DNA of 23,849 nucleotides from an uncultured Clostridia bacterium (GTDB taxonomy: Bacteria > Bacillota > Clostridia > Lachnospirales > Lachnospiraceae), in assembly GCA_947304065.1 (NCBI GenBank), contig CAMZAI010000010.1, positions 1 through 23,849 of the forward strand, written 5' to 3'. Shown one piece after another: positions 1-7,496 of the stretch. How positions within the stretch are numbered: position 1 is the first letter of the stretch; each line of letters opens with the position of its first letter. The notes beneath the pieces were generated by a model. That model ran no database searches. It worked only from the letters and a program-made list of their open reading frames with translations, and was not told where the DNA came from. The position numbers and the translations under genes were made by a program.

Positions 1-100
1 GAAATTTAAAGAAATTTCAAGGTTGTTTCATTATTGAATTGTCAAAGAACGCTGTCGTCCGTTGGGCTTTTTTATTTCGTTTCCCGCAGGCGACTCATGT
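1..100 (-). other. Probable rRNA operon leader (16S beyond left edge)
   Basis: Read on the minus strand, this stretch follows a consensus promoter and contains GTTCTTTGACAATTC (bases 50 to 36). That resembles the boxA-like antitermination segment usual in Firmicute rRNA leaders (GTTCTTTGAAAAC type). There is no open reading frame. Bases 1-18 contain a small A/T inverted repeat (GAAATTT/AAATTTC). The 16S gene itself is outside the window, so the identification rests on leader and promoter form only. Confidence 0.6.
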
Positions 101-129
101 AATATAACACCGTAAAAAAGGTTTGTCAA
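101..129 (-). promoter_or_regulatory. Strong minus-strand promoter, rRNA type
   Basis: On the minus strand there is TTGACA (124-129), a 17-base spacer and TATATT (101-106). Upstream of the -35 box (about 130-175) the minus strand is very A-rich with several A-tracts, like an UP element. It drives transcription leftwards, out of the window. Its strength and the leader below it fit a stable-RNA operon better than a protein gene. Confidence 0.72.
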
Positions 130-321
130 CTACTTTTTTTGAGTTTTTGAAGAAATTTTTGTTTTTCATACAATTCTGTCAATTTACCCTGTAAACGGGA
201 GTTGTAAGCCCTATTCAGAAAACGCCGCAAAGCCTTGATTTTACTGGATTTACGGCGTTTTGTCATAACGTAAGGTGACAGTTTCCGGCTGTTATTTGAA
301 TGAATCATCCGCATTCACGTC

Positions 322-350
322 TTGACAGATTATGCTTTCAGTGTCATAAT
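322..350 (+). promoter_or_regulatory. Promoter of the ABC transporter operon
   Basis: TTGACA (322-327), 17-base spacer, CATAAT (345-350). The transcript would begin near 357, leaving a leader of about 37 bases before the AGGAGG ribosome site (380-385) of the ATPase gene at 394. The match is close to the sigma-A consensus. Confidence 0.75.
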
Positions 351-367
351 GATATCATAATGATATC
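344..367. promoter_or_regulatory. Tandem and palindromic operator over the -10 and start site
   Basis: TCATAATGATA is repeated head to tail at 344-354 and 355-365, one helical turn apart. The second half also forms a perfect dyad, GATATCAT-A-ATGATATC (351-367). It overlaps the -10 box and predicted transcription start, a typical place for a repressor. Small ABC-2 operons in Firmicutes are often controlled by GntR-type (YtrA) repressors, but no regulator gene is visible beside this one, so the binding protein is unknown. Confidence 0.55.
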
Positions 368-393
368 AAGCAACATTTCAGGAGGTCATCATA

Positions 394-1113
394 ATGGATG
401 TTTTAAAGATAACAAACTACACCAAGGTATACGGAAAAGATAAAAAGGCCTGCGACAATGTCAGCCTGACCGTCGAGAGCGGAGACATCTTCGGCTTCAT
501 CGGACACAACGGCGCCGGCAAGAGTACCACGATCCGCGCGGTGGTCGGCGTAATGGACTTCAACGAAGGAACCATAGAGATCGACGGGCACGATGTCATG
601 AAGCAGCCCATGGAATGCAAGAAGGTGACCGCCTACATTCCCGACAACCCGGATCTGTACGAGAACCTTACCGGCATCCAGTATCTGAACTTTGTGGCGG
701 ACGCGTTCGAGATCGGCAGGGAGGACCGCGAGAAGCGCATCAACGAATACGCGGAGCGCTTTGAGATCACAGACGCCCTCAAGAATCTCATCTCCTCATA
801 CTCGCACGGCATGAAGCAGAAGATCGCGATCATCGCCGCTTTGATCCATGCGCCGAAGCTGATGGTCATGGACGAGCCCTTCGTCGGTCTGGACCCTAAG
901 GCTTCCTTTGTTCTCAAGGAGATCATGCACGAAATGTGCGCGAACGGTTCGGCCGTCTTCTTCTCCACCCACGTACTCGACGTGGCAGAAAGACTCTGCA
1001 ACAAGATCGCTATTATAAAGAAGGGACAGATCATCGCGAACGGTACCATGGAAGAACTGATCGGCGACAAGTCCCTTGAGGAAGTATTCATGGAGGTCGT
1101 AAAGAATGAATAA
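394..1113 (+). CDS. ABC-2 type transporter ATP-binding protein
   Basis: Cytoplasmic ATPase subunit of an ABC-2 type export system, 239 residues, the usual size for a stand-alone nucleotide-binding subunit. The Walker A loop GHNGAGKST is at residues 37-45, a divergent signature YSHGM at 136-140, Walker B with D160 and catalytic E161 (MDEP), and the switch His at 193 (STH). All catalytic positions are intact. The start is fixed by AGGAGG at 380-385, eight bases before the ATG. The 3' end overlaps the permease gene by eight bases, so the two are translationally coupled and should form one complex. The family moves drugs, peptides, lipids or polysaccharides; nothing in the sequence tells which. 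It is first in an operon behind a repressible-looking promoter. Confidence 0.93.
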   Translation: MDVLKITNYTKVYGKDKKACDNVSLTVESGDIFGFIGHNGAGKSTTIRAVVGVMDFNEGTIEIDGHDVMKQPMECKKVTAYIPDNPDLYENLTGIQYLNFVADAFEIGREDREKRINEYAERFEITDALKNLISSYSHGMKQKIAIIAALIHAPKLMVMDEPFVGLDPKASFVLKEIMHEMCANGSAVFFSTHVLDVAERLCNKIAIIKKGQIIANGTMEELIGDKSLEEVFMEVVKNE

Positions 1114-2722
1114 GCAGGCACTCCTTCTGAAGACGATGCTGACCTCGACCGGCAGCATTAATATAATAAAGTACAGCGACGACAAAAAGAAGCGCGGACT
1201 CGCCATCGGCAATATCATCGGCATGTCTTTCCTTTATATTCTCCTTGCCGGAATGATGGCTGTCATGAGTTACGGCATGGCATTCTTCGGCTTCGGCGAA
1301 ATGATCCCCGCCCTGCCCGCGGTCATTATCAGTGCTATTTCGCTGCTGTTCACATTCCTTAAGGCACACGGATTCCTGTTCGGCTACAGGGAATACGACA
1401 TGCTCATGTCCATGCCCTTTATGACAAAGTCTGTTGTGAGCAGCCGCTTCTTATATATGTATATAAAGAACCTGAGCTGGACCTGCACCGTATCATTCGC
1501 GTCCCTTATCGGATACGCGATCGGTACGAAGCCCGGTATTGCAACATATATTATATGGATAGTCCTGACATTCTTCGTTCCGGTGCTCCCGATGATCCTC
1601 GCGGTCGCGGTCAGCGCACTTATCGGCGGAGTTGGTTCGGGTTTCAAGCACAAGAATCTCGTGCTTTCCATACTTGTATTCATCTGTGTGATCCCGCTCT
1701 TCTTCCTGAGATTCTTCATTGAGAATGTAATAAGGAACGATCAGGTCGAAGCGCTCGTAGACAAATCGGCGGACATCTTCTCCGGCATCGGCGGTAAGGT
1801 TCCCACCGTCATCTGGTTCACGGACGCGGTAAATAAGCACTCCGTAAGCAGCATCCTTTTGCTCATCGGCCTCTCCGTCCTCGCCTATGAAATAATCTTT
1901 ACCGTTTTTTCAAAGTTCTATAAGGGCATCAATTCGAGAATGAGTGTCGGCACTACCTCGCACGAGAAGGTTAAGGCCAAAGATTTCAAGACGAGGAGCG
2001 TGGTCTCGAGCATTGCTTTTAAGGAGTTCAAGCGCTTTACAGGCTCCGTCAATTACATCACCAATGTGGGAATGGGCGCTGTTCTCGCGGTTATTTTCGG
2101 CATCATAATCATCTTTGTGAATCCGGAAGCCCTTATTTCTTCCATGGCCGGCGCGCCCGTCGACCTCAGTAGATTTTCACCCGCACTGATCATCCCCGTA
2201 GTGATCTACTTCTTCATCGGAATGGTGCCGTCCACCGCCTGCTCCATGTCGCTCGAAGGCAAAAACTACTGGATCATCAAATCGCTGCCTTTAGACATGT
2301 TCTCCGTATATAAAGGAAAGATGCTGTTTAATCTGTGGCTGTTCCTTCCGCCCGCACTGTTCGCAACTATCGCCTCGTCGATCTCTTTGAAGGCGACGCT
2401 GCCCGAGTTCCTCATCGCGATACTGTATGCGGTCTCCACCACTCTGTTCTCCACTGTCTTCGGAATGCGCTGCGGCGCGAAGCATATGCAGCTCGAGTGG
2501 GAAAATGAGATCCAGGTCATCAAGCAGGGACGGGCCGTTACATCCTATCTCCTTCCGAATATGATGGCTACCATGGTCATCGGAAGCGGCGCAGTGGCGC
2601 TCGGCATCGGTTTCGGCGTACTTCCCCTTGTAATGGCTCTCATGTCCGCCGTATATCTCTTATTAGCAGGTTTAAGCTATTTAAGTGTAAAATCTTTCGC
2701 TTTTCGTGAACAAAACAAGTGA
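1106..2722 (+). CDS. ABC-2 type transporter permease, large polytopic
   Basis: Integral membrane partner of the ATPase just upstream. 538 residues with roughly eleven or twelve hydrophobic segments spread over the whole length. The first segments lie near residues 37-58 and 67-90, and a long C-terminal hydrophobic block near 485-530. There is a central soluble stretch around residues 280-305 between two membrane halves, as in large fused ABC-2 permeases of Clostridia. The ATG lies inside the last codons of the ATPase gene (eight-base overlap), which supports coupling and the start choice. The substrate cannot be read from the sequence. There is no clear terminator after it, only a 74-base gap with a hairpin before the next ABC gene. 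Confidence 0.85.
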   Translation: MNKQALLLKTMLTSTGSINIIKYSDDKKKRGLAIGNIIGMSFLYILLAGMMAVMSYGMAFFGFGEMIPALPAVIISAISLLFTFLKAHGFLFGYREYDMLMSMPFMTKSVVSSRFLYMYIKNLSWTCTVSFASLIGYAIGTKPGIATYIIWIVLTFFVPVLPMILAVAVSALIGGVGSGFKHKNLVLSILVFICVIPLFFLRFFIENVIRNDQVEALVDKSADIFSGIGGKVPTVIWFTDAVNKHSVSSILLLIGLSVLAYEIIFTVFSKFYKGINSRMSVGTTSHEKVKAKDFKTRSVVSSIAFKEFKRFTGSVNYITNVGMGAVLAVIFGIIIIFVNPEALISSMAGAPVDLSRFSPALIIPVVIYFFIGMVPSTACSMSLEGKNYWIIKSLPLDMFSVYKGKMLFNLWLFLPPALFATIASSISLKATLPEFLIAILYAVSTTLFSTVFGMRCGAKHMQLEWENEIQVIKQGRAVTSYLLPNMMATMVIGSGAVALGIGFGVLPLVMALMSAVYLLLAGLSYLSVKSFAFREQNK

Positions 2723-2738
2723 CAGTGCACATAATTCT

Positions 2739-2796
2739 GTGATAAACTGTTCCCCGGGAGAGTTATTAACTTATAAAGGGGAAAGGGGTTTATCAC
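2739..2796 (+). promoter_or_regulatory. Hairpin covering the ribosome site of the next ABC gene
   Basis: GTGATAAAC (2739-2747) pairs with GTTTATCAC (2788-2796), ending exactly at the ATG of the following gene. Inside it, TTCCCC (2750-2755) pairs with GGGGAA (2778-2783), leaving a 22-base loop. The probable Shine-Dalgarno AAAGGGG (2782-2788) lies within the pairing, so folding would hide it. There is no U-run, so it is not a normal terminator. The inverted repeat could also be a DNA operator; a TATAAA at 2772-2777 lacks a good -35 box. Confidence 0.5.
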
Positions 2797-4680
2797 ATGT
2801 CTGATTTCAAAGAGAGCAAGGACAATCCGCTCCATCGCGAGTACGGTGTCCTAAGAAATACAAAATATATCATCCAAAAAATGGCTCAGTACCAACCGTC
2901 GGTTTTATTCCTGATGGTACTGGGCTTTTTCTGCAGGTCTGTATTCTCCTATTTCTGGGGCATTTTCGGCAAATACGTTATCGACATCATCGAAACCGAA
3001 GAGGGTGCTGCCGCCGAGGCGAGGCTGATAAAGATCATTGTGATCGCAGGTATTATCGCGGCAGTCCTCACCTTTGCCAACACATTTGCCAATACAAAGG
3101 TCTGGTACCGCTTCATCAACGTCCGCATGCATATGATCACCGAGCGCATCGCGAAAGTCCTGAGCCTTAAGTACGAACTTCTTGAGAAGCCCGACGTGAT
3201 GGATGTGGCCGAACGTGCGAGTCAGGCGACGAACGACAATCAGAACGGCGTCGAAGGAATGATGAATATTATGAACCGCCTCGGCGAAAGCGCCCTGACC
3301 GTTATCGTGACCTTCGTTGCCGTGACCGTACTCGATCCCAGGCTCATCATCGTCATGATCGTGCTCACGGTTGCCCAGCATTTTTACATGAAGCACATTA
3401 TCAAGGTCGACAAGCGTGAGGTCTGGGACAGGCTCTCGGGTTCCTGGCGCAGCCGCCACTATATGGAGCGCGTCACTCAGGATTTCGATTACGGCAAAGA
3501 TATCAGGCTCTTTGATCTTGCCGATTTCCTGACCGGCAAGTTCAACGAGATCAACGCTTTCTTCATCGAGCGCAACGACTATCACCACAAACTCTGGCTG
3601 AGATACAATTTCGTGGCCGCCGCAGCGGGAACCATAATCAAGGGCGGCATCTACGCAGCCCTCTATATCGCGGTACTGCAAAAGGATATGTCCGTCGGCA
3701 ATTTCACGATGTTCCTGTCCTTCGCGCTTGCTTTCTCGCGCGGGCTCATCAATTTCCTGCAGCGCCTCGGCGATCTGCGCAAGGCGTCTCTGGAGACCGA
3801 CGATTTCCGGTCTTTTATAGAACTTGACACCGGAGATGACGAAAAAGACTGCATCCCCGTCCCTGAGGCAGATTCATACGAGATCGAATTTAAGGACGTA
3901 AGCTACAGATATCTGAAATCCGAGAAAGATGCGCTCTCCCACCTTAACCTCACGATCCGCCCCGGTGAGAAACTGGCCGTCGTAGGTCTGAACGGTGCGG
4001 GCAAGACCACCATGATAAAACTGCTGTTAAGGCTCTATGACCCTACCGAAGGGCAGATCACCTTAAACGGCACGGATATAAAGAAATTCAAGCGCAGCGA
4101 TTACTACAGGCTGTTCGCACCTGTTTTCCAGAATGTTGAGATCTTTGCGTTCCTCATGTCGGAGAACATCGCTATGAGGAGCGAAAATGAACTGGATCGC
4201 GACAAGGCGGTCAAAGCGGCCTGTGAGGCCGGACTCGAGGAGAAGCTTGAATCTCTGGTCAAAGGCATCGATACGCCTCTCACCAAGATTGTCGAGGACG
4301 ACGGCGTCGATCTCTCGGGCGGTGAAAAGCAGAAGCTCGCTCTTGCAAGGGCTCTGTACAAGGGTGCGAAAATAGTGGTGCTTGACGAGCCCACCTCCGC
4401 TCTCGATGCGCTTGCGGAGCAGACTATGTATGAGCGTTTTGACGGTATGATAGGCGACAGATCCGCCGTTTACATTTCCCACAGACTCGCTTCCACCAGG
4501 TTCTGCGACCGGATCGCGATGTTCGAGGAAGGTTCGCTCGTTGAATACGGAAGTCATGACGAGCTGATGGAAAAGAACGGAAAATACGCCGACATGTTCA
4601 ATGTCCAGGCGCAGTATTACAGAGAGAATCCCGAAGGCTCAGAGCCCGGCACGGAAAGCGGGGTGAGCGCCAATGCGTAA
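2797..4680 (+). CDS. ABC exporter half-transporter, subunit 1
   Basis: Fused membrane domain and ATPase (TMD-NBD), 627 residues. The N-terminal half carries hydrophobic segments near residues 34-64 and 78-98, a pair around 160-200, and further ones around 270-330. The NBD has Walker A GLNGAGKTT (397-405), signature LSGGE (506-510), Walker B with D530 and catalytic E531, and switch His562; all are canonical. The membrane domain contains YGKDIRLFD, matched by YGKDIRLYD in the next protein, so the two are related subunits. The ATG overlaps the next gene by eight bases at the 3' end, and together they should form a heterodimeric exporter. The ribosome site AAAGGGG sits in a hairpin. The acidic/Ser-rich C-terminal tail of about 25 residues looks disordered. 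Substrate unknown; the lipid and peptide exporter families share this architecture. Confidence 0.92.
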   Translation: MSDFKESKDNPLHREYGVLRNTKYIIQKMAQYQPSVLFLMVLGFFCRSVFSYFWGIFGKYVIDIIETEEGAAAEARLIKIIVIAGIIAAVLTFANTFANTKVWYRFINVRMHMITERIAKVLSLKYELLEKPDVMDVAERASQATNDNQNGVEGMMNIMNRLGESALTVIVTFVAVTVLDPRLIIVMIVLTVAQHFYMKHIIKVDKREVWDRLSGSWRSRHYMERVTQDFDYGKDIRLFDLADFLTGKFNEINAFFIERNDYHHKLWLRYNFVAAAAGTIIKGGIYAALYIAVLQKDMSVGNFTMFLSFALAFSRGLINFLQRLGDLRKASLETDDFRSFIELDTGDDEKDCIPVPEADSYEIEFKDVSYRYLKSEKDALSHLNLTIRPGEKLAVVGLNGAGKTTMIKLLLRLYDPTEGQITLNGTDIKKFKRSDYYRLFAPVFQNVEIFAFLMSENIAMRSENELDRDKAVKAACEAGLEEKLESLVKGIDTPLTKIVEDDGVDLSGGEKQKLALARALYKGAKIVVLDEPTSALDALAEQTMYERFDGMIGDRSAVYISHRLASTRFCDRIAMFEEGSLVEYGSHDELMEKNGKYADMFNVQAQYYRENPEGSEPGTESGVSANA

Positions 4681-6436
4681 GATCATTCCCGTTATAAAGG
4701 TCCTGTTCGGAACGACTCTCAAAAAATATCCCGGTTTCTTTGTAATGAAGGTGTTCCGGATGATCGTCACGACCGTCATGCCTTTTATCGCACTGTTCGT
4801 CTCCCCTCTGATCGTCGATGAGATCGTGGGTGAACGCGATGTACAGAGGCTCATCACCCTTGCCGTGATCCTGATAGTCGGCGAAGTGACCTGCCAGATA
4901 TTAAACGACGTCCTGACGAACCATATCAACCGCTGCAGCAACAGGATCGAGAAATATTTCGATGTTCTGATCGGCAGACACGTTATGGAGCTCGATTTCC
5001 AGCTCACCGAGGACAAGGAAGCACTCGAGCAGATCGAGAAGGCGCGTACCGGCATGGAATGGTATTCCGGCGGCGTGCACGGCATTTCCGACCAGTTTTT
5101 CGGATTCATAGGAAATATCATCAAGGCGGCCGGATTTATCACGGTCATCGCGCTCCACGCGCCGATACTGCTGGCTGTCACTGCGGTATATACCGCTGCA
5201 AACTCTTATTTTGTCACAAAGATCAACAAGATCGGGATCGAGGCCTTTGCAAAGCTTTCCAAGGTAAACCGCCTGTTCGGATATTTCGGCTGGAACATCG
5301 TCGATACCCGCTACGGCAAGGATATCCGCCTCTACGATGCGCAAAAGATGATGGTCGATTCCTGGAGAGATAATACCGAAAAGAGTAACTCGCACTGGAA
5401 ATGGCAGGGTGATTCAAGCTTGAAGTTTTATCTCACGACTGATGCACTGTCTCTGGCCCGCAGCATATTTACCTACGCCTACTCAGGTCTGCTTGCCATA
5501 CGCAGACTCATCAGCATCGGTACCTTCACTCAGCTGATCTCTGCGGAAGGCGGTCTGAACGGAGCTGTCGGCGGTCTGTTCTATAATGTGACCGAACTGG
5601 TTAAGCGCTGCAACTACGCCTATGAATACGTGAAGTTCATGGAGTATCCCGAGGCCCTGAAAAAAGGCACTAAACCTATTGAAAAGAAGCCTCACGAGAT
5701 CGAGTTCAGACATGTTTCCTTCACTTATCCCAAGACCGAACGCAAGGTCTTAGACGATGTAAATATAAAGGTAGCTCCCGGTGAGCATCTCTCGATCGTG
5801 GGCCTGAACGGAGCCGGCAAGACCACATTTATCAAGCTTCTCTGCCGCCTCTACGATCCCACGGAGGGTCAGATCCTCGTGGACGGCACGGATATCAGAG
5901 AGTACGATTACGCGCAGTATATGGAGCAGTTCGCGCCTGTATTTCAGGATTTCAAGCTGTTCGCATTCAGTATCGGCGAGAATATCGCGTTCGATGACAA
6001 GGACGCTGATGTCACCGAATTTACCGACAGGGTCGGGCTGCACGATTTCGTTGCGGGACTTGAAAAAGGCACCGGGACCAATATTTTCAAATTCTTTGAC
6101 GAAGCCGGCGTGGAGCCTTCGGGCGGCGAGCAGCAAAAGATCGCCATCGCCCGCGCGTTGTACAAGGATTCTCCCGTCGTGATCCTCGACGAGCCCACCG
6201 CTGCCCTCGATCCGATCGCGGAATACGAGATCTACAAGCAGTTTAACTCGCTCGTCGGCGGCAAATCGGCCTTCTATATCTCACACAGGCTTTCAAGCTG
6301 CCAGTTCTGCGACCACATCGCTGTCTTCTCCGATGGCCGCATAGCAGAATACGGGACCCACTCGGAGCTCGAGCGGATCCCGCAGGGTATTTATGCTGAG
6401 ATGTTTGAGGCGCAGGCGAAATATTACAGAGACTAA
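4673..6436 (+). CDS. ABC exporter half-transporter, subunit 2
   Basis: Second TMD-NBD half-transporter, 587 residues, partner of the preceding gene, which it overlaps by eight bases. Membrane segments lie in the first 300 residues or so. The NBD has Walker A GLNGAGKTT (377-385), D506 and catalytic E507 in LDEP, and switch His538. The signature reads PSGGE (482-486) instead of LSGGE, a change outside the invariant SGG core. Many heterodimeric exporters have one degenerate ATP site, recognisable by loss of the catalytic Glu or switch His; here both subunits keep them, so two active sites are expected. It is the last gene of the plus-strand operon. A GGGGAC/GTCCCC hairpin follows twelve bases after the stop. 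Confidence 0.92.
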   Translation: MRKIIPVIKVLFGTTLKKYPGFFVMKVFRMIVTTVMPFIALFVSPLIVDEIVGERDVQRLITLAVILIVGEVTCQILNDVLTNHINRCSNRIEKYFDVLIGRHVMELDFQLTEDKEALEQIEKARTGMEWYSGGVHGISDQFFGFIGNIIKAAGFITVIALHAPILLAVTAVYTAANSYFVTKINKIGIEAFAKLSKVNRLFGYFGWNIVDTRYGKDIRLYDAQKMMVDSWRDNTEKSNSHWKWQGDSSLKFYLTTDALSLARSIFTYAYSGLLAIRRLISIGTFTQLISAEGGLNGAVGGLFYNVTELVKRCNYAYEYVKFMEYPEALKKGTKPIEKKPHEIEFRHVSFTYPKTERKVLDDVNIKVAPGEHLSIVGLNGAGKTTFIKLLCRLYDPTEGQILVDGTDIREYDYAQYMEQFAPVFQDFKLFAFSIGENIAFDDKDADVTEFTDRVGLHDFVAGLEKGTGTNIFKFFDEAGVEPSGGEQQKIAIARALYKDSPVVILDEPTAALDPIAEYEIYKQFNSLVGGKSAFYISHRLSSCQFCDHIAVFSDGRIAEYGTHSELERIPQGIYAEMFEAQAKYYRD

Positions 6437-6447
6437 TGTGAATACTT

Positions 6448-6468
6448 GGGGACGGTTCTTCTGTCCCC
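6448..6468. repeat. REP-like GGGGAC-GTCCCC hairpin
   Basis: GGGGAC (6448-6453) and GTCCCC (6463-6468) enclose GGTTCTTCT. From memory, the GGGGACGG-TTCT-GTCCCC pattern recurs as a dispersed palindrome in Clostridia and some Deltaproteobacteria, in places beside REP-associated tyrosine transposases. No transposase is present here and it occurs once in the window. It lies between two convergent operons, so it may also help end transcription, but it has no proper U-run on either side. Confidence 0.45.
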
Positions 6469-6518
6469 CTTTCAATAAAAGAGGAGCGAGCGGCAACGGG
6501 ATATTTCAGCTTCGCCTG

Positions 6519-7478
6519 CTATAGTTTCTTGCGGTTTAATATCAGGCAGATAATCCCGGTGATCGCTCCCGCAGCAATAACGATCACAATATCAATCGGC
6601 GCCAGTACCAACACTCCGAGAGGTTCGAAGAAGAATCCCTCTCCGAATCTATAGAGGTTGCCGCTCAGCAGGATCATCTCGCCGATGTACATTGCGACTG
6701 TTGCGACTACAGCCGTGACCGTGGGCACTGCAACGGATAAGAACCGCTTTTTCCCGAGTGTGAGTGAGCCGGCGAATATTCCCATCGTCACGCCGAGCAG
6801 CGCGAAGAACACTGCCATAAGGACTGAGGAGAGAGGCGATACCGTGATCTCTCCGGTCCTGTAAAATGAAGTGAAGCACGCCCAGATACACATACCGAGG
6901 AAGGCCAATGCAGTAAATGTCTGCATTGCAAGCGCCTTCCTTCGTTTGTTTTCACCGGTCCTTATGATCTTTGCAAAACCGTATATGCTGTTAAGCAGAG
7001 CCACAATGATCACGACGGAGATCAGGTAAAAGTGCAGCTTAAATGCGGGAGAATAGCCGCCCAGCAGTACGTCGACCGCTTCCCATGTTCTCGTCTCATA
7101 CTCCTTGGGTGGAATGTAGCACAGTGCCATCTGCCAGCCTTCAAGAGGGACTTCGACCACCGTCTGCACCAGTACCTTCGTCTCAAGATACCGCTCCGCC
7201 GCGAAGAACACAGCTGTACCAATAACCGCAGCCCAGAGCAGGTCAAGTTTCTTTGACAGCTTCTGTATCAGAGGGAACAGCAAGGTTCCGATGATCACCG
7301 CCACCGCTATCGGCGTGTACGGTATAATGTATTTCGGGTATTCTTCAACCGGCACCGCGCCGTCCCTCGCCATCACGCCACGCACCTTTATGCCCATGTA
7401 CAGCGGATACGCAGATGCCGCGACCACGAGCAGCAGTATAAGCAGGTCGTACAGGTAATATTTCTTTTTATTTTCCAT
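6519..7478 (-). CDS. Polytopic membrane protein of unknown function
   Basis: 319 residues from the ATG at 7478. AGGGGG (7485-7490) lies six bases before that ATG, while the GTG three bases earlier is too close to it. About eight hydrophobic segments are visible, near residues 10-29, 51-70, 80-96, 149-170, 185-205, 217-237, 246-266 and 285-311, with a soluble loop of about 50 residues after the third. I recognise no family motif. It starts 18 bases after the stop of the lipoprotein gene and is the last gene of the BlaI/M56 operon. It may therefore be an effector or a partner of that lipoprotein at the membrane; this is inference from position only. Confidence 0.75.
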   Translation of the reverse strand: MENKKKYYLYDLLILLLVVAASAYPLYMGIKVRGVMARDGAVPVEEYPKYIIPYTPIAVAVIIGTLLFPLIQKLSKKLDLLWAAVIGTAVFFAAERYLETKVLVQTVVEVPLEGWQMALCYIPPKEYETRTWEAVDVLLGGYSPAFKLHFYLISVVIIVALLNSIYGFAKIIRTGENKRRKALAMQTFTALAFLGMCIWACFTSFYRTGEITVSPLSSVLMAVFFALLGVTMGIFAGSLTLGKKRFLSVAVPTVTAVVATVAMYIGEMILLSGNLYRFGEGFFFEPLGVLVLAPIDIVIVIAAGAITGIICLILNRKKL

Positions 7479-7496
7479 CACAGTCCCCCTGCCATC

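Noticed and set aside
126..314. Minus-strand open frame of 62 codons, Lys/Arg-rich
   Set aside because: No ribosome site before any of its ATGs, it runs through the A-tract region and into the -35 box of the rRNA-type promoter, and its composition follows from A-rich DNA. It is not supported as a gene.
2905..3681. Minus-strand open frame of 258 codons opposite the first half-transporter
   Set aside because: Shadow of the ABC membrane domain; His/Asp-rich composition is typical of antisense reading and there is no ribosome site.
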